NCBI RefSeq assembly: GCF_002000245.1
Contig: NZ_MTCM01000001.1
Location: 2,294,001 to 2,358,000 of the forward strand
Direction: 5' to 3'
DNA length: 64,000 bases
Source of the DNA: Sphingobacterium sp. CZ-UAM
GTDB taxonomy: Bacteria; Bacteroidota; Bacteroidia; Sphingobacteriales; Sphingobacteriaceae
The notes under the pieces are model-generated. The model had not been told where the DNA came from. It saw only the letters and a list, made by a program, of their open reading frames with translations, and searched no databases. Position numbers and translations under genes: made by a program. Positions 27,900 to 36,380 of this stretch are shown here, piece by piece (the first letter of the stretch is position 1; each line of letters opens with the position of its first letter).

Positions 27900-28336
27900 T
27901 TAGATTTTTTTGGCGATGGAACTAAAAACCAATATCCACCAGGGTTTAAATAATAGGTTGAAATTAATAAAAAAACTTAAAAAACAAATTATATCCAACG
28001 CCTTATTACATACTGCGAATGGAGAATGATCTATTACTGCAATAACTGCGTTCTTTTTGTTACATAAGCGCAGCTTTTTCCTTTATTTTTTTTTCAACAA
28101 GCCAGAAACAATTAGTGACCAACTTTAGCCTTTCCACATTACTTGCTCAGTGATTGTTCAGTGATCACTCAGTGCAGACTGAATAAACAGTGAATGAGAA
28201 CTGAATAATCACTGATTGAAAATTGTGTTTAGGTTGAAGTTGGTATTTGAATGTATCAGTTTTAATGCTTACCTTAATTCTTTATTATCAGCCAATTTGA
28301 GCAATTATCAAAAAGGGGATATTAACCACCATTCAT
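27900..28336. other. intergenic stretch upstream of the TM2 gene
   Basis: No protein gene seen. The region is AT-rich and holds the 127-nt imperfect palindrome at 28118-28244, listed separately. The rest shows no clear promoter box for the TM2 gene. Confidence 0.5.
28118..28244 (+). repeat. 127-nt imperfect palindrome with repeated TCAGTG words
   Basis: Outer arms ACCAACTTTAGCC (28118-28130) and GGTTGAAGTTGGT (28232-28244) pair over 13 positions, with both non-Watson-Crick steps G:U in plus-strand RNA. Inner arms (28147-28162 and 28200-28215) pair over 16 positions, again with one G:U. The spacers between arms are equal (16 nt each), so the whole element is one collinear fold. TCAGTG/CACTGA words recur at least six times in it. 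It may be a structured RNA or a miniature inverted-repeat element. Confidence 0.6.
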
Positions 28337-28383
28337 ATAAACAGGAAAGGCGCTTCATGACATGAAGCGCCTTTCCTGTTTAT
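28337..28383 (-). terminator. terminator after obgE, 23-bp perfect stem
   Basis: ATAAACAGGAAAGGCGCTTCATG and its exact reverse complement flank a single central A. It lies 12 nt past the obgE stop on the minus strand and ends in a T-rich tract. Confidence 0.85.
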
Positions 28384-28395
28384 ATTTTCCAACTC

Positions 28396-29394
28396 TTACG
28401 AGTTTATTGCTTTCCAGATCATATCTTTCAAAGGCAGAATATTTTTACCGGTGACGGATGAGATGAAAATATGTGGAAGCCCCTCAGGAAGCTGCTGTTC
28501 CATTTCCTTCTCTAATTCATCATCGAGCATATCAGACTTTGTAATCGCCAATAACTTGGGTTTATCTGCTAGCTCTGGATTATATGCTGTTAATTCATTC
28601 AGCAAAATGCCATACTCTTCCGCTATCGTCCGGTCTGTATCGGCAGGTACCATAAAGAGCAGGACAGAATTTCTTTCGATGTGTCGTAAGAAGCGATAGC
28701 CAAGCCCCTTCCCTTCGGAGGCGCCTTCAATAATACCCGGAATATCAGCCATTACAAAGGAACGATTATCGCGGTAACTTACCATACCGAGATTAGGCAC
28801 CAACGTGGTAAATGGATAGTTGGCAATCTCCGGTTTTGCTGCTGAGACTACGGATAATAAAGTTGATTTACCTGCATTTGGGAAACCTACCAAACCGACA
28901 TCCGCCAGTACCTTGAGTTCGAGAATAATCCATTGCTCTTTACCCGGCATTCCTGATTGTGCAAATCGAGGAGTCTGTTGGGTCGCCGATTTGAAATGCC
29001 AGTTACCAAGACCGCCTTTCCCTCCGGGAACCAAGATCTTGGTTTCGCCATCCTCGGTAATATCAAACAAGACCTCTCCAGTTTCGGCATCTTTGGCAAT
29101 AGTACCCAGTGGCACTTCCAATATTTCATCATGGCCAGTTGCACCAGTCCGTAGCGAACTGCCACCTGATTCACCATTGGAAGCAATGATATGTTTACGG
29201 TACTTCAAATGGAGTAAAGTCCAAATATTCGTTGTTCCTTTTAGGATGATATGACCACCGCGGCCACCGTCCCCGCCATCGGGTCCTCCTTTAGCTGTGT
29301 GCTTGTCCCGATGCAAATGAGCCGAACCTGCCCCGCCATGTCCCGAACGACAACACACTTTCACATAATCAACAAAATTCGATCCTTGCGCCAT
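28396..29394 (-). CDS. obgE: Obg/CgtA GTPase
   Basis: 332 aa; a conserved ribosome-associated GTPase involved in 50S maturation and growth control. The N-terminal glycine-rich Obg fold runs to about residue 158 ([22 protein letters not shown] region, GGKGGLGN). The G domain has G1 [10 protein letters not shown]2 [10 protein letters not shown]3 DIPG and G4 TKSD, the last being a variant of NKxD also used in Bacteroidota Obg proteins. It lacks the extra C-terminal domain of some Gram-positive relatives. It is 38 bp downstream of adk, likely in one operon. Confidence 0.96.
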   Translation of the reverse strand: MAQGSNFVDYVKVCCRSGHGGAGSAHLHRDKHTAKGGPDGGDGGRGGHIILKGTTNIWTLLHLKYRKHIIASNGESGGSSLRTGATGHDEILEVPLGTIAKDAETGEVLFDITEDGETKILVPGGKGGLGNWHFKSATQQTPRFAQSGMPGKEQWIILELKVLADVGLVGFPNAGKSTLLSVVSAAKPEIANYPFTTLVPNLGMVSYRDNRSFVMADIPGIIEGASEGKGLGYRFLRHIERNSVLLFMVPADTDRTIAEEYGILLNELTAYNPELADKPKLLAITKSDMLDDELEKEMEQQLPEGLPHIFISSVTGKNILPLKDMIWKAINS

Positions 29395-29432
29395 TACAAT
29401 ATATTACAGTCTAAAAAAAGTATGTATTTCAA

Positions 29433-30002
29433 TTAATAATTATCGATAATATCCGTTAGGTTTTTGAAAATTGTATCGATATCACCGATTCCATCCACCT
29501 TGGATAATTTACCTTGTGCTTCATAATAAGGCAACACATGAATTGTTTTTGTAAAATACTCATCAATGCGTTTTACCAATTTATCAGCATCATCGTCTGA
29601 ACGGCCAGAGATCTCTCTACGTTTAGCGATGCGCGCTTTCAATTCGTCTTCATTTACATCCAGTGCGATTACAACTGAGATTGACGTGTTGATACCTTCC
29701 AAAAAAGCATCCAATGCCTCAGCTTGAGCAACAGTACGTGGAAATCCGTCAAAAATAAATCCTTTTGCATCAGGATTCTTTTTCACTTCCTCTTCCAGCA
29801 TTGCTATCGTAATCGAATCTGGCACTAAATTTCCCTCAGCAATAATCTGGCTTACTTGTTGACCAAGTGGCGTTTGACCTTTAATATGTGCTCTAAAAAT
29901 ATCACCAGTTGAAATATGGATCAATTGATATTTTTCAATAAGCTTTGCAGATTGAGTTCCCTTACCTGCACCCGGAGGGCCAAATATTACAAGGTTTAGC
30001 AT
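29433..30002 (-). CDS. adk: adenylate kinase
   Basis: 189 aa; interconverts ATP+AMP and two ADP. The P-loop GPPGAGKGTQ starts at residue 8; the AMP-binding ISTGDIFRAHIKG and GFIFDGFPRTVAQAEAL segments and the lid RREISGRSDDD are present. The lid is the short form without a zinc-binding insertion, as usual in Bacteroidota. It is the first gene of a likely adk-obgE operon; the terminator of a tRNA gene lies just upstream. Confidence 0.97.
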   Translation of the reverse strand: MLNLVIFGPPGAGKGTQSAKLIEKYQLIHISTGDIFRAHIKGQTPLGQQVSQIIAEGNLVPDSITIAMLEEEVKKNPDAKGFIFDGFPRTVAQAEALDAFLEGINTSISVVIALDVNEDELKARIAKRREISGRSDDDADKLVKRIDEYFTKTIHVLPYYEAQGKLSKVDGIGDIDTIFKNLTDIIDNY

Positions 30003-30037
30003 AGTTTTATTTAAGAAATTAAAACGAGTTAAAAAAT

Positions 30038-30070
30038 AAAAGCCTAATCACAGATGATGACTAGGCTTTT
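30038..30070 (-). terminator. terminator after the first tRNA-Arg gene
   Basis: Stem AAAAGCCTA / TAGGCTTTT around a 15-nt loop, 7 nt beyond the tRNA 3' end on the minus strand. Confidence 0.7.
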
Positions 30071-30077
30071 CAGTCGT

Positions 30078-30150
30078 GCGCTCCAAGGGAGTCGAACCCC
30101 TAACCTTCTGATCCGTAGTCAGATGCTCTATCCAATTGAGCTAGGAGCGC
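30078..30150 (-). tRNA. tRNA-Arg (ACG), copy 1
   Basis: 73 nt without CCA. All arms fold: acceptor GCGCTCC/GGAGCGC (7 perfect pairs), D stem GCTC/GAGC, anticodon stem TCTGA/TCAGA with loop CTACGGA giving anticodon ACG (read as ICG), and T arm with TTCGACT. It is separated from the other two copies by 173 bp and has its own terminator. Confidence 0.96.
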
Positions 30151-30289
30151 ATTAAACCATTACATTTAGAACTCTGTCCCATTTGTTTTGGTGACGCAAA
30201 TATAGTCAGAATTCATTTTTTTACAAATTTTTTTTCAAAAAGAAGTTTCCACAGCCCTCAATATCCTCCCCTTACTCCACCTTTTTTTA

Positions 30290-30321
30290 TAAAAAAAGCC
30301 AATCTTTACGATTGGCTTTTT
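30290..30321 (-). terminator. terminator after tRNA-Arg copies 3 and 2
   Basis: Perfect 11-bp stem AAAAAGCCAAT / ATTGGCTTTTT with a 7-nt loop and a seven-T tract on the minus strand, 3 nt past the copy 2 tRNA end. Confidence 0.82.
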
Positions 30322-30323
30322 GT

Positions 30324-30396
<73 letters not shown>

Positions 30397-30428
30397 CTCT
30401 TTTTAAGTATACAGAGACTGTATATGGT

Positions 30429-30501
30429 GCGCGCCAAGGGAGTCGAACCCCTAACCTTCTGATCCGTAGTCAGATGCTCTATCCAATTGAGCTAGGAGCG
30501 C
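30429..30501 (-). tRNA. tRNA-Arg (ACG), copy 3, with acceptor mismatch
   Basis: 73 nt, body identical to copy 1. The 5' acceptor strand GCGCTCC faces GGCGCGC, leaving a T:C mismatch at the fifth pair (5:68); all other pairs hold. It is first in the minus-strand tandem with copy 2. Function may be retained, but this copy could be drifting. Confidence 0.88.
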
Positions 30502-30687
30502 TGGGCTTCCAAAACAAATCCGTATCCTTTTCCGTTTTGGTGATGCAAATATCGACATATTTATGGATTTAACAAACATTTTTTCTCTTTTTTTAACTTT
30601 ATGAAACAACATTTCGTTTATCTCGTTGATAATATTATATTTAAAATATCAACTTTTTTTTTCAGACACTGACAAATGTTATTATTC

Positions 30688-31515
30688 ATGAGCAAAAGAG
30701 AATTAAAACTCAGCAAAATCCGTATTGGAGACATCAGCATCTCGTATTATATCCGCCCCAGCAAATCATACCCTGCCCCTAAAACCGTCCTATTTATCCA
30801 TGGGTTCCCTTTCAACAAAAACACCTGGAAGCAACAATTGCTGGATCTTGACGAAGAATACACTGGGATTGCCATCGATGTGAGGGGACATGGCCTGAGT
30901 ACCAATGGGCATGGCTTCTTTTCCGTAGATGTGTTTGCAAAAGATCTTGTTGAATTTATCCGGAAATTGGATCTCAATCATGTTGTGCTCTGCGGCATCT
31001 CTATGGGGGGCTATATTGCCCTGCGCACCTATGAGCTGATCGGCCAACAGTTAGCAGGTTTGGTTTTATGTGACACCAACTCCCTTGCGGATGACAACAA
31101 AGCCAAACAAAAACGCTTTGATTCCATACAGGCATTACTTAAATATGGGCGGAGACCATTTGCGATCGGTTTTACGGAAAATGTATTTTACGAGAAAACG
31201 ATCCAGGAAAATCCGGAGGCTGTTGAACTAATCAAAAGTTGTATTCGCCGGAATGAGCTTTCCAGCATCTGTGCGACACAACTTGCGCTCGCTTCCCGTA
31301 CCGACACGACACATTCCCTAAGAACAATTATTATCCCGGCCCTGGTGGTGAAAGGGAAGCACGATAAATTAATGAGCGAGGAGCAGACAAATATTCTTAT
31401 TGAAAACATCCCCGATGTTAGATTCATGGAGTTTGAAGAGTCGGGACATTTGCCAAATCTTGAGGAACCCGAAAAGTTCAACAGGGTATTGAATGAATTT
31501 TTGGCCAGTACCTAA
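30688..31515 (+). CDS. alpha/beta hydrolase
   Basis: 275 aa from ATG 30688 (ATG 30676 would add four residues). The fold is clear: oxyanion segment FIHGFPFNKNTW, DVRGHGLST, nucleophile elbow GISMGG with Ser, VVKGKHDKLM supplying the acidic residue and EESGHLPNLEEPE the catalytic His. No signal peptide, so it is cytosolic. Substrate is unknown; esterase, lactonase or a C-C hydrolase would all fit. Single gene with its own terminator. Confidence 0.9.
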   Translation: MSKRELKLSKIRIGDISISYYIRPSKSYPAPKTVLFIHGFPFNKNTWKQQLLDLDEEYTGIAIDVRGHGLSTNGHGFFSVDVFAKDLVEFIRKLDLNHVVLCGISMGGYIALRTYELIGQQLAGLVLCDTNSLADDNKAKQKRFDSIQALLKYGRRPFAIGFTENVFYEKTIQENPEAVELIKSCIRRNELSSICATQLALASRTDTTHSLRTIIIPALVVKGKHDKLMSEEQTNILIENIPDVRFMEFEESGHLPNLEEPEKFNRVLNEFLAST

Positions 31516-31585
31516 CGATGCACTCCCAGGATAGCGCTATATACTCAGGGTAGCGCTATAGATTAAAAATAGTTCGGAAATAAAA

Positions 31586-31610
31586 AAAGCCACATGAGTG
31601 GCTTTATTTC
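31586..31610 (+). terminator. terminator after the alpha/beta hydrolase gene
   Basis: Stem AAAGCCAC / GTGGCTTT with loop ATGA, preceded by an A-tract and followed by ATTTCTTTTTT. It may serve both this gene and the convergent PUR-alpha gene. Confidence 0.78.
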
Positions 31611-31641
31611 TTTTTTCATAGAGATTTCATCCTAAGGTACG

Positions 31642-31977
31642 TTAGAACGAAAAATCATCTTTTGAACGACCATCGGCTTCTTCAGCGTAGGCATCGTCAA
31701 AGTTAGGCTCATAACGTTTTTCGATTACTTCCTGATTAGACTTAATGTAATTGACAACATCTGTCAAACCTTCCGCAAACTTTTCAAAATCTTCTTTGTA
31801 TAAGAAAATTTTATGCTTAATAAACTGGCCATCCTCAAAGCGCTTCTTGCTTTCTGTGATAGTAATGTAGTAATCGTTCGATCGAGTTGCTTTTACATCA
31901 AAAAAATAAGTTCGCTTACCTGCTCTCACCTTTTTTGAAAAAACCTCTTCACGCTCTTTGTTTTCAAAATCTCCCAT
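31642..31977 (-). CDS. PUR-alpha-like nucleic-acid-binding protein (DUF3276)
   Basis: 111 aa. The PUR repeat is recognisable: EVFSKKVRAGKRTYFFDVKA, SNDYYITITESKKRFEDG and HKIFLYKEDFEKFAEGLTDV. The tail is acidic (EEADGRSKDDFSF). Members are single-repeat relatives of eukaryotic Pur-alpha that bind single-stranded DNA/RNA, and in spirochaetes act as regulators. The target here is unknown. It lies between a convergent hydrolase gene and a divergent LiaF-like gene. Confidence 0.88.
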   Translation of the reverse strand: MGDFENKEREEVFSKKVRAGKRTYFFDVKATRSNDYYITITESKKRFEDGQFIKHKIFLYKEDFEKFAEGLTDVVNYIKSNQEVIEKRYEPNFDDAYAEEADGRSKDDFSF

Positions 31978-32211
31978 TGGTTGTTATTTAAGTTTAAAGT
32001 AATCTTAATCTTTGATAAATATATAATAATTCATTTTAATCCACCAAATAATATTAAAAAAAAAGACAATAAACCGTAAAAATGGCATATCCATTCCATA
32101 GGCAATGGATAAAAATTAAACAACAAGATTTTTTACCGACGAAATCAGTACATTTACCGAAAATATAAGTTGTATTACCTAAAGCGAATATGTCTAGTTT
32201 ATTTATGCGCC

Positions 32212-32219
32212 TATCTTTG
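32212..32219 (+). promoter_or_regulatory. candidate -7 box (TATCTTTG) for the liaF-like operon
   Basis: An exact TAnnTTTG match ending 22 nt before the LiaF-like ATG. A TTTG at ideal -33 spacing was not found. Confidence 0.5.
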
Positions 32220-32241
32220 AGTCATAAATAGTAAAAACATT

Positions 32242-33123
32242 ATGGAAAAAGAACCCATCATACCAAACAGCAATAACAGCCGCAATATCGTTGGAGCGAT
32301 TGTGATTATTATAGGTATATTCCTATTATTACATAATTTAAATTTAGGAGACTGGTTTCCGGGCTGGTTATTTGGATGGCAAATGATTTTAATCATTATC
32401 GGACTGGTCATCGGGATAAACTCCCAATTTCAGAAGAAATCAGCGATAATCCTTTTGATTATTGGCGGTGCCAGCCTGATCTCTCGCATGATGCGTACGG
32501 ACTTTGGTTCGGTAACGGTCCCAATTATCATCATTTCTCTTGGGATTTATTTCATCATGAGTAAACGGAAACCACCCATGGTTCCACCAACTTATCCAAA
32601 TCCGCCTCAGGATCCTTACGACTGGGACAAACGGGTGAATATAGCAACGGATAATCCCGTAGACACTACAGCCCCGGATGTTGAAGCTAAACCTTTTAAC
32701 GATCAATACGGATCAAGCCAACAAGCCTCGCCTAACGCGCAGGCTTTTGGCAACAAAGAGAATAGCTCATTTCATCAGTCTTTTGAGGACAGCCTTAATC
32801 TAAATTCGATTTTTGCGGGCCAAAAGAAAGTCATCTATTCCAAACAATTTAGAGGCGGTAATTTGACCAATGTCTTCGGAAGTATTGAACTGGATCTCAC
32901 AAAAGCGGATATCCAACAGCCGATTGTCATTGACACCTTTCAGTTGTTTGGCAGCGCACGCATTATTGTACCGCCGCATTGGACGGTATTCAGTAATGTA
33001 GCCTCGATCTTAGGATCTGTCGATGACCGAAGATTCCAGACGATTTACAACCCTGACACCGATAAAAAGATCTATATCACCGGAACATGTATATTGGGCA
33101 ATTTAACGATAAAAAATGCTTAA
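32242..33123 (+). CDS. LiaF-like membrane protein
   Basis: 293 aa. Four hydrophobic segments lie in the first ~110 residues (IVGAIVIIIGIFLLLHNL, then FGWQMILIIIGLVIG, SAIILLIIGGASLI and TVPIIIISLGIYFIM). A Pro/Asn/Gln linker leads to a C-terminal beta-rich domain (FRGGNLTNVFGSIELDLTKA, DTFQLFGSARIIVPPHWTV) typical of the LiaF/DUF2154 'cell-wall-active antibiotic response' group. It is 3 bp upstream of a LytS-type kinase and likely senses or modulates that system at the membrane. Confidence 0.87.
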   Translation: MEKEPIIPNSNNSRNIVGAIVIIIGIFLLLHNLNLGDWFPGWLFGWQMILIIIGLVIGINSQFQKKSAIILLIIGGASLISRMMRTDFGSVTVPIIIISLGIYFIMSKRKPPMVPPTYPNPPQDPYDWDKRVNIATDNPVDTTAPDVEAKPFNDQYGSSQQASPNAQAFGNKENSSFHQSFEDSLNLNSIFAGQKKVIYSKQFRGGNLTNVFGSIELDLTKADIQQPIVIDTFQLFGSARIIVPPHWTVFSNVASILGSVDDRRFQTIYNPDTDKKIYITGTCILGNLTIKNA

Positions 33124-33126
33124 TAG

Positions 33127-34173
33127 ATGAAAAACAAACTGTCTCTCAGTGTTAAAAGTCGATTAATAGGCATTATTTGTATATCCGTATTTATCGGATA
33201 TCTTGCATTACAATATTTACTGATGCTACGCTCGGGATTTGATGCCCAACTAGCATTTAAAGATTCGTTGATCAATAGTGCTGTGATGATGTTTTGCTGC
33301 TATGGTATGTCCTCCGCATTAAATTTCTACACACCACAACCCCGCGAGATATGGAAGGTCCTGATTATAGGCTTAATAATGGCCGCCATCAGTACTGGGT
33401 TGAGCCGTTTTCTAATGAACTATTTTATTCAGCCCAACTTTATCACGCTACTGGATTTAACATTACCTTTTCGTGGTATTGTCAACTTCCTTATCCTCAC
33501 TTCTGTTGCTATTATCAATATCGTCTGGAATATCCAGGAAGATAATATCAATAACATCAAACGGAAACAGGAGTCTGAAAATCTGCTTCGCGAGGCGGAG
33601 CTCTATAATTTAAGGCAGCAATTACAGCCTCACTTTCTATTCAACAGCTTAAATTCGATCATCGCCCTTATTGGCGCCAATCCGGATGAAGCGCGCAACA
33701 TGACATTTCAGTTGTCTGATTTTTTAAGGGGCACGATGAGAAAGGAAAACAATCAGATTATCACACTGGAAGAAGAACTAGACCATCTACAACTTTATCT
33801 TGATATTGAAAAAGTACGCTTTGGTCATCGCCTGAACACTTCCATCTCCTCTTCTGAGGAAATATTCAGCAATAAATTGCCAGCAATGATCATCCAGCCA
33901 TTGGTAGAAAATGCCATTAAGCATGGACTGTACAATATAACCGATCAGGTTGAAATACAAATTAAATGCACCTCACAGGAGGGACAGCTTCTGATCCAAA
34001 TTACCAATCCATTTGATATCGAGGAGCAATCAAGCCCCAAAAAAGGTACCGGCTTCGGGCTTTCCAGTATTCAACGTAGATTATATCTCCTTTATGGTCG
34101 AAATGATCTTCTGGAGACACAGATTCAGGATAATATATTTACTAGCACCCTAAAAATACCTCAATATGATTAA
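33127..34173 (+). CDS. LytS/YehU-family sensor histidine kinase
   Basis: 348 aa. Four membrane helices fill residues ~10-135. A short coiled coil (NIKRKQESENLLREAELYNLRQQ) leads into the His_kinase (PF06580) phosphoacceptor QPHFLFNSLNSI. The ATPase domain has PAMIIQPLVENAIKHGL (N box) and GTGFGLSSIQRRL (G box). There is no extracytoplasmic sensor domain, so the signal probably comes through the membrane part or the adjacent LiaF-like protein. It overlaps the regulator gene by 8 nt. Confidence 0.94.
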   Translation: MKNKLSLSVKSRLIGIICISVFIGYLALQYLLMLRSGFDAQLAFKDSLINSAVMMFCCYGMSSALNFYTPQPREIWKVLIIGLIMAAISTGLSRFLMNYFIQPNFITLLDLTLPFRGIVNFLILTSVAIINIVWNIQEDNINNIKRKQESENLLREAELYNLRQQLQPHFLFNSLNSIIALIGANPDEARNMTFQLSDFLRGTMRKENNQIITLEEELDHLQLYLDIEKVRFGHRLNTSISSSEEIFSNKLPAMIIQPLVENAIKHGLYNITDQVEIQIKCTSQEGQLLIQITNPFDIEEQSSPKKGTGFGLSSIQRRLYLLYGRNDLLETQIQDNIFTSTLKIPQYD

Positions 34174-34906
34174 AGTCGTTATCATTGATGATGAACCCTT
34201 AGCACGCTCCATTATTGCGGGCTATTTAAAAAATGAAGCCGATGTGACCATTATGGCTGAGTGTGGCGACGGTTTTGAAGGCGTTAAAGCAATCCAGACA
34301 CATGAACCTGACCTGGTGTTTTTGGATGTCCAAATGCCCAAATTGACTGGTTTTGAAATGCTCGAACTGGTAGACGATCCACCCGCCATTATTTTCACCA
34401 CGGCGTTTGACGAATATGCGTTAAAAGCTTTTGAAAAAAATGCACTGGACTATCTACTAAAACCGGTTTCCCCGATGCGTTTCAAAAAAGCGTTGGAGAA
34501 ATTTAGATCCAGCTATTCTGCACCCGAGAAGAAGGTTCAACCCAACTATGAGGTACTCACAGCGCAGGACGAAACCAAGATCGACCGAATTGTTGTCAAA
34601 ACAGGTACCCAGATCAAAATAATTCCGATAGATACGGTCAAGTACCTGGAGTCTTATGATGACTACGTAAAGATTCATACCAAAGATGGCATGTACCTCA
34701 AGAATAAGACCATGGCATTTTTTGAAAAATCCCTTGATCCAAATCAGTTTGTACGTATCCATCGTTCGTTTATCATCAAGGTCGATCAGTTGGCTAAATT
34801 GGAGCCTTACGAAAAGGATTCCTATATCGCAGCTTTGATCTCTGGTGAGAAGCTCAATATCAGTAAATCAGGCTACGCCCGATTAAAACAATTGATTGGA
34901 ATTTAA
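34166..34906 (+). CDS. LytTR-type response regulator
   Basis: 246 aa. Receiver domain residues 1-~120: acidic pocket IIDDEPLA, phospho-acceptor in LVFLDVQMPK, TTAFDEYA and the conserved lysine in YLLKPVS. The LytTR DNA-binding domain covers about 140-246 (IVVKTGTQIKIIPIDTVKYL, FVRIHRSFIIKVDQL). Partner of the LytS-type kinase, with overlapping genes. Its last codons contain a promoter for the downstream serine hydrolase. Confidence 0.95.
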   Translation: MIKVVIIDDEPLARSIIAGYLKNEADVTIMAECGDGFEGVKAIQTHEPDLVFLDVQMPKLTGFEMLELVDDPPAIIFTTAFDEYALKAFEKNALDYLLKPVSPMRFKKALEKFRSSYSAPEKKVQPNYEVLTAQDETKIDRIVVKTGTQIKIIPIDTVKYLESYDDYVKIHTKDGMYLKNKTMAFFEKSLDPNQFVRIHRSFIIKVDQLAKLEPYEKDSYIAALISGEKLNISKSGYARLKQLIGI

Positions 34907-34922
34907 ACATTCCGTAGATTTG
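34892..34922 (+). promoter_or_regulatory. promoter inside the end of the LytTR gene
   Basis: TTG at 34892-34894, a 20-nt spacer and TAGATTTG at 34915-34922 match the Bacteroidota consensus. The -33 lies in coding sequence; the box ends 9 nt before ATG 34932. Confidence 0.6.
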
Positions 34923-34931
34923 TGCCTAACA

Positions 34932-36380
34932 ATGGTTATGAAACATTTTTATACAGCAATCTTGTTGGGCATCACATCTTACTCCTTTGCTCAGACAAAT
35001 CAGGCGGAACAAGTCAACAAAGGCGTTTACAATAGACTGGAGTTTTTCATCAATTCCCAGATGACAGATTCTGCCTATAATCTAGCGAGCGATTCTTATA
35101 AACAACAATATAGCCTTCCAAAGTTTACACAGATGCTGCAACAGATCTATCCTTTGGGCAGGATCAAAAACTCAGATATCATCAATTTCGAAAAAGGTAC
35201 AGCAACCTATCGGCTGGATTTTGACGATCAGACTTATGAAGTATTGTTTGCAACAGATTCGACACTCAAGTTTAACAGCCTGCATTTTAGTCAGCTGAAC
35301 GAAACCACAGCAGATAAAAATACCGACGAGAAACCGCTTGAGGCAACGATCACTTCAAAAGCCGTCGACAAAGAGGATTTTTTCATTGATTCTATTGCAA
35401 ACTCTTACCTAAAACAACAAAATGCAGCCTCGCTTGCCGTAGGTGTTATTAAAAATGGGCAGTCGAAAACCTATTTTTACGGTGAGACCGCAAAAGGTAA
35501 CCAAACGTTACCGACGAAGACTTCACCCTACGAAATTGGCTCCCTTAGCAAAGTCTTTACGGCGATCCTATTATCGAATCTTGTTGAAGAAGGAACAATT
35601 ACCCTGGATCAACCTGTATCATTATTTCTCCCAGATTCACTGAAAAAGAATGAGGATCTGGCGAAGATAACTTTTCAGATGTTAGCCAACCATACTTCCG
35701 GGCTCCCACGTCTTCCCGACAATTTTGATAAAGTAAAGGGATATAATGAAAATGATCCTTACAAAGGATACGACAAAAAAGCACTTTATAACTATTTATC
35801 TAGTTTCAAAAACAAAAAAACAGCAGGCGAGGAATACGAGTACAGTAATTTGGGTTATGCACTTTTGGGCGATATCATCTGTAGCATCTACAAAAAACCG
35901 TATGAACAGATTGTCCGTGAAATTATCTGCAAGCCACTCGATATGAATAATACCTTTCAGGTATTAGACCCTAAAAGAAAAGATACCTTTAAAGTATACA
36001 ATAAAGACGGTCAAGAAGTAACCCCTTGGTCTTTTGATGCTTTTAGCGCCGCTGGTGGCCTAAAGTCAACCGTGGAAGATCTGCTTAAATTTGTAAACGC
36101 ACAGTTTAAGATGCCACAAAGCCCACTGGAAAATGCAATGGCCAACACCAGGTCATTTACCTTCTTTCTCCCTCCGGATACGGACTTGGGTTTAGCTTGG
36201 CATATGAATTTGCTTGATGATCTTACTTTCTATTGGCACAATGGCGGAACAGCAGGAAGCAGCTCCTACCTCGCCTTGTCTCCGGATAAAAAAAGTGCTG
36301 TCGTCATCTTGTCCAATACCGCACGCCCTGTCGATGACATCGGGAAAAGCATTTTAGACAATCTGCTTCACACAAATTAA
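34932..36380 (+). CDS. class C beta-lactamase-fold serine hydrolase
   Basis: 482 aa from ATG 34932 (ATG 34938 is possible; a TTG at 34896 lies before the promoter box). A signal peptide ends near SFAQ. Residues ~30-125 resemble a DUF3887-type N-terminal domain. The penicillin-binding/class C fold follows with SLSK (SxxK), YSNLGY (YxN) and HNGGTAG (HxG). Such proteins are often D-amino-acid peptidases or esterases rather than beta-lactamases. It is next to an envelope-type two-component system, suggesting a cell-wall link. Confidence 0.87.
   Translation: MVMKHFYTAILLGITSYSFAQTNQAEQVNKGVYNRLEFFINSQMTDSAYNLASDSYKQQYSLPKFTQMLQQIYPLGRIKNSDIINFEKGTATYRLDFDDQTYEVLFATDSTLKFNSLHFSQLNETTADKNTDEKPLEATITSKAVDKEDFFIDSIANSYLKQQNAASLAVGVIKNGQSKTYFYGETAKGNQTLPTKTSPYEIGSLSKVFTAILLSNLVEEGTITLDQPVSLFLPDSLKKNEDLAKITFQMLANHTSGLPRLPDNFDKVKGYNENDPYKGYDKKALYNYLSSFKNKKTAGEEYEYSNLGYALLGDIICSIYKKPYEQIVREIICKPLDMNNTFQVLDPKRKDTFKVYNKDGQEVTPWSFDAFSAAGGLKSTVEDLLKFVNAQFKMPQSPLENAMANTRSFTFFLPPDTDLGLAWHMNLLDDLTFYWHNGGTAGSSSYLALSPDKKSAVVILSNTARPVDDIGKSILDNLLHTN

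Noticed and set aside
28141..28220. Repeated TCAGTGA words considered as a CRISPR-like or tandem array
   Set aside because: Spacing is irregular, words occur in both orientations and there are no constant repeats or spacers; they belong to the palindromic element.
28820..29254. 144-codon plus-strand frame
   Set aside because: It lies opposite obgE, whose GTPase motifs are complete.
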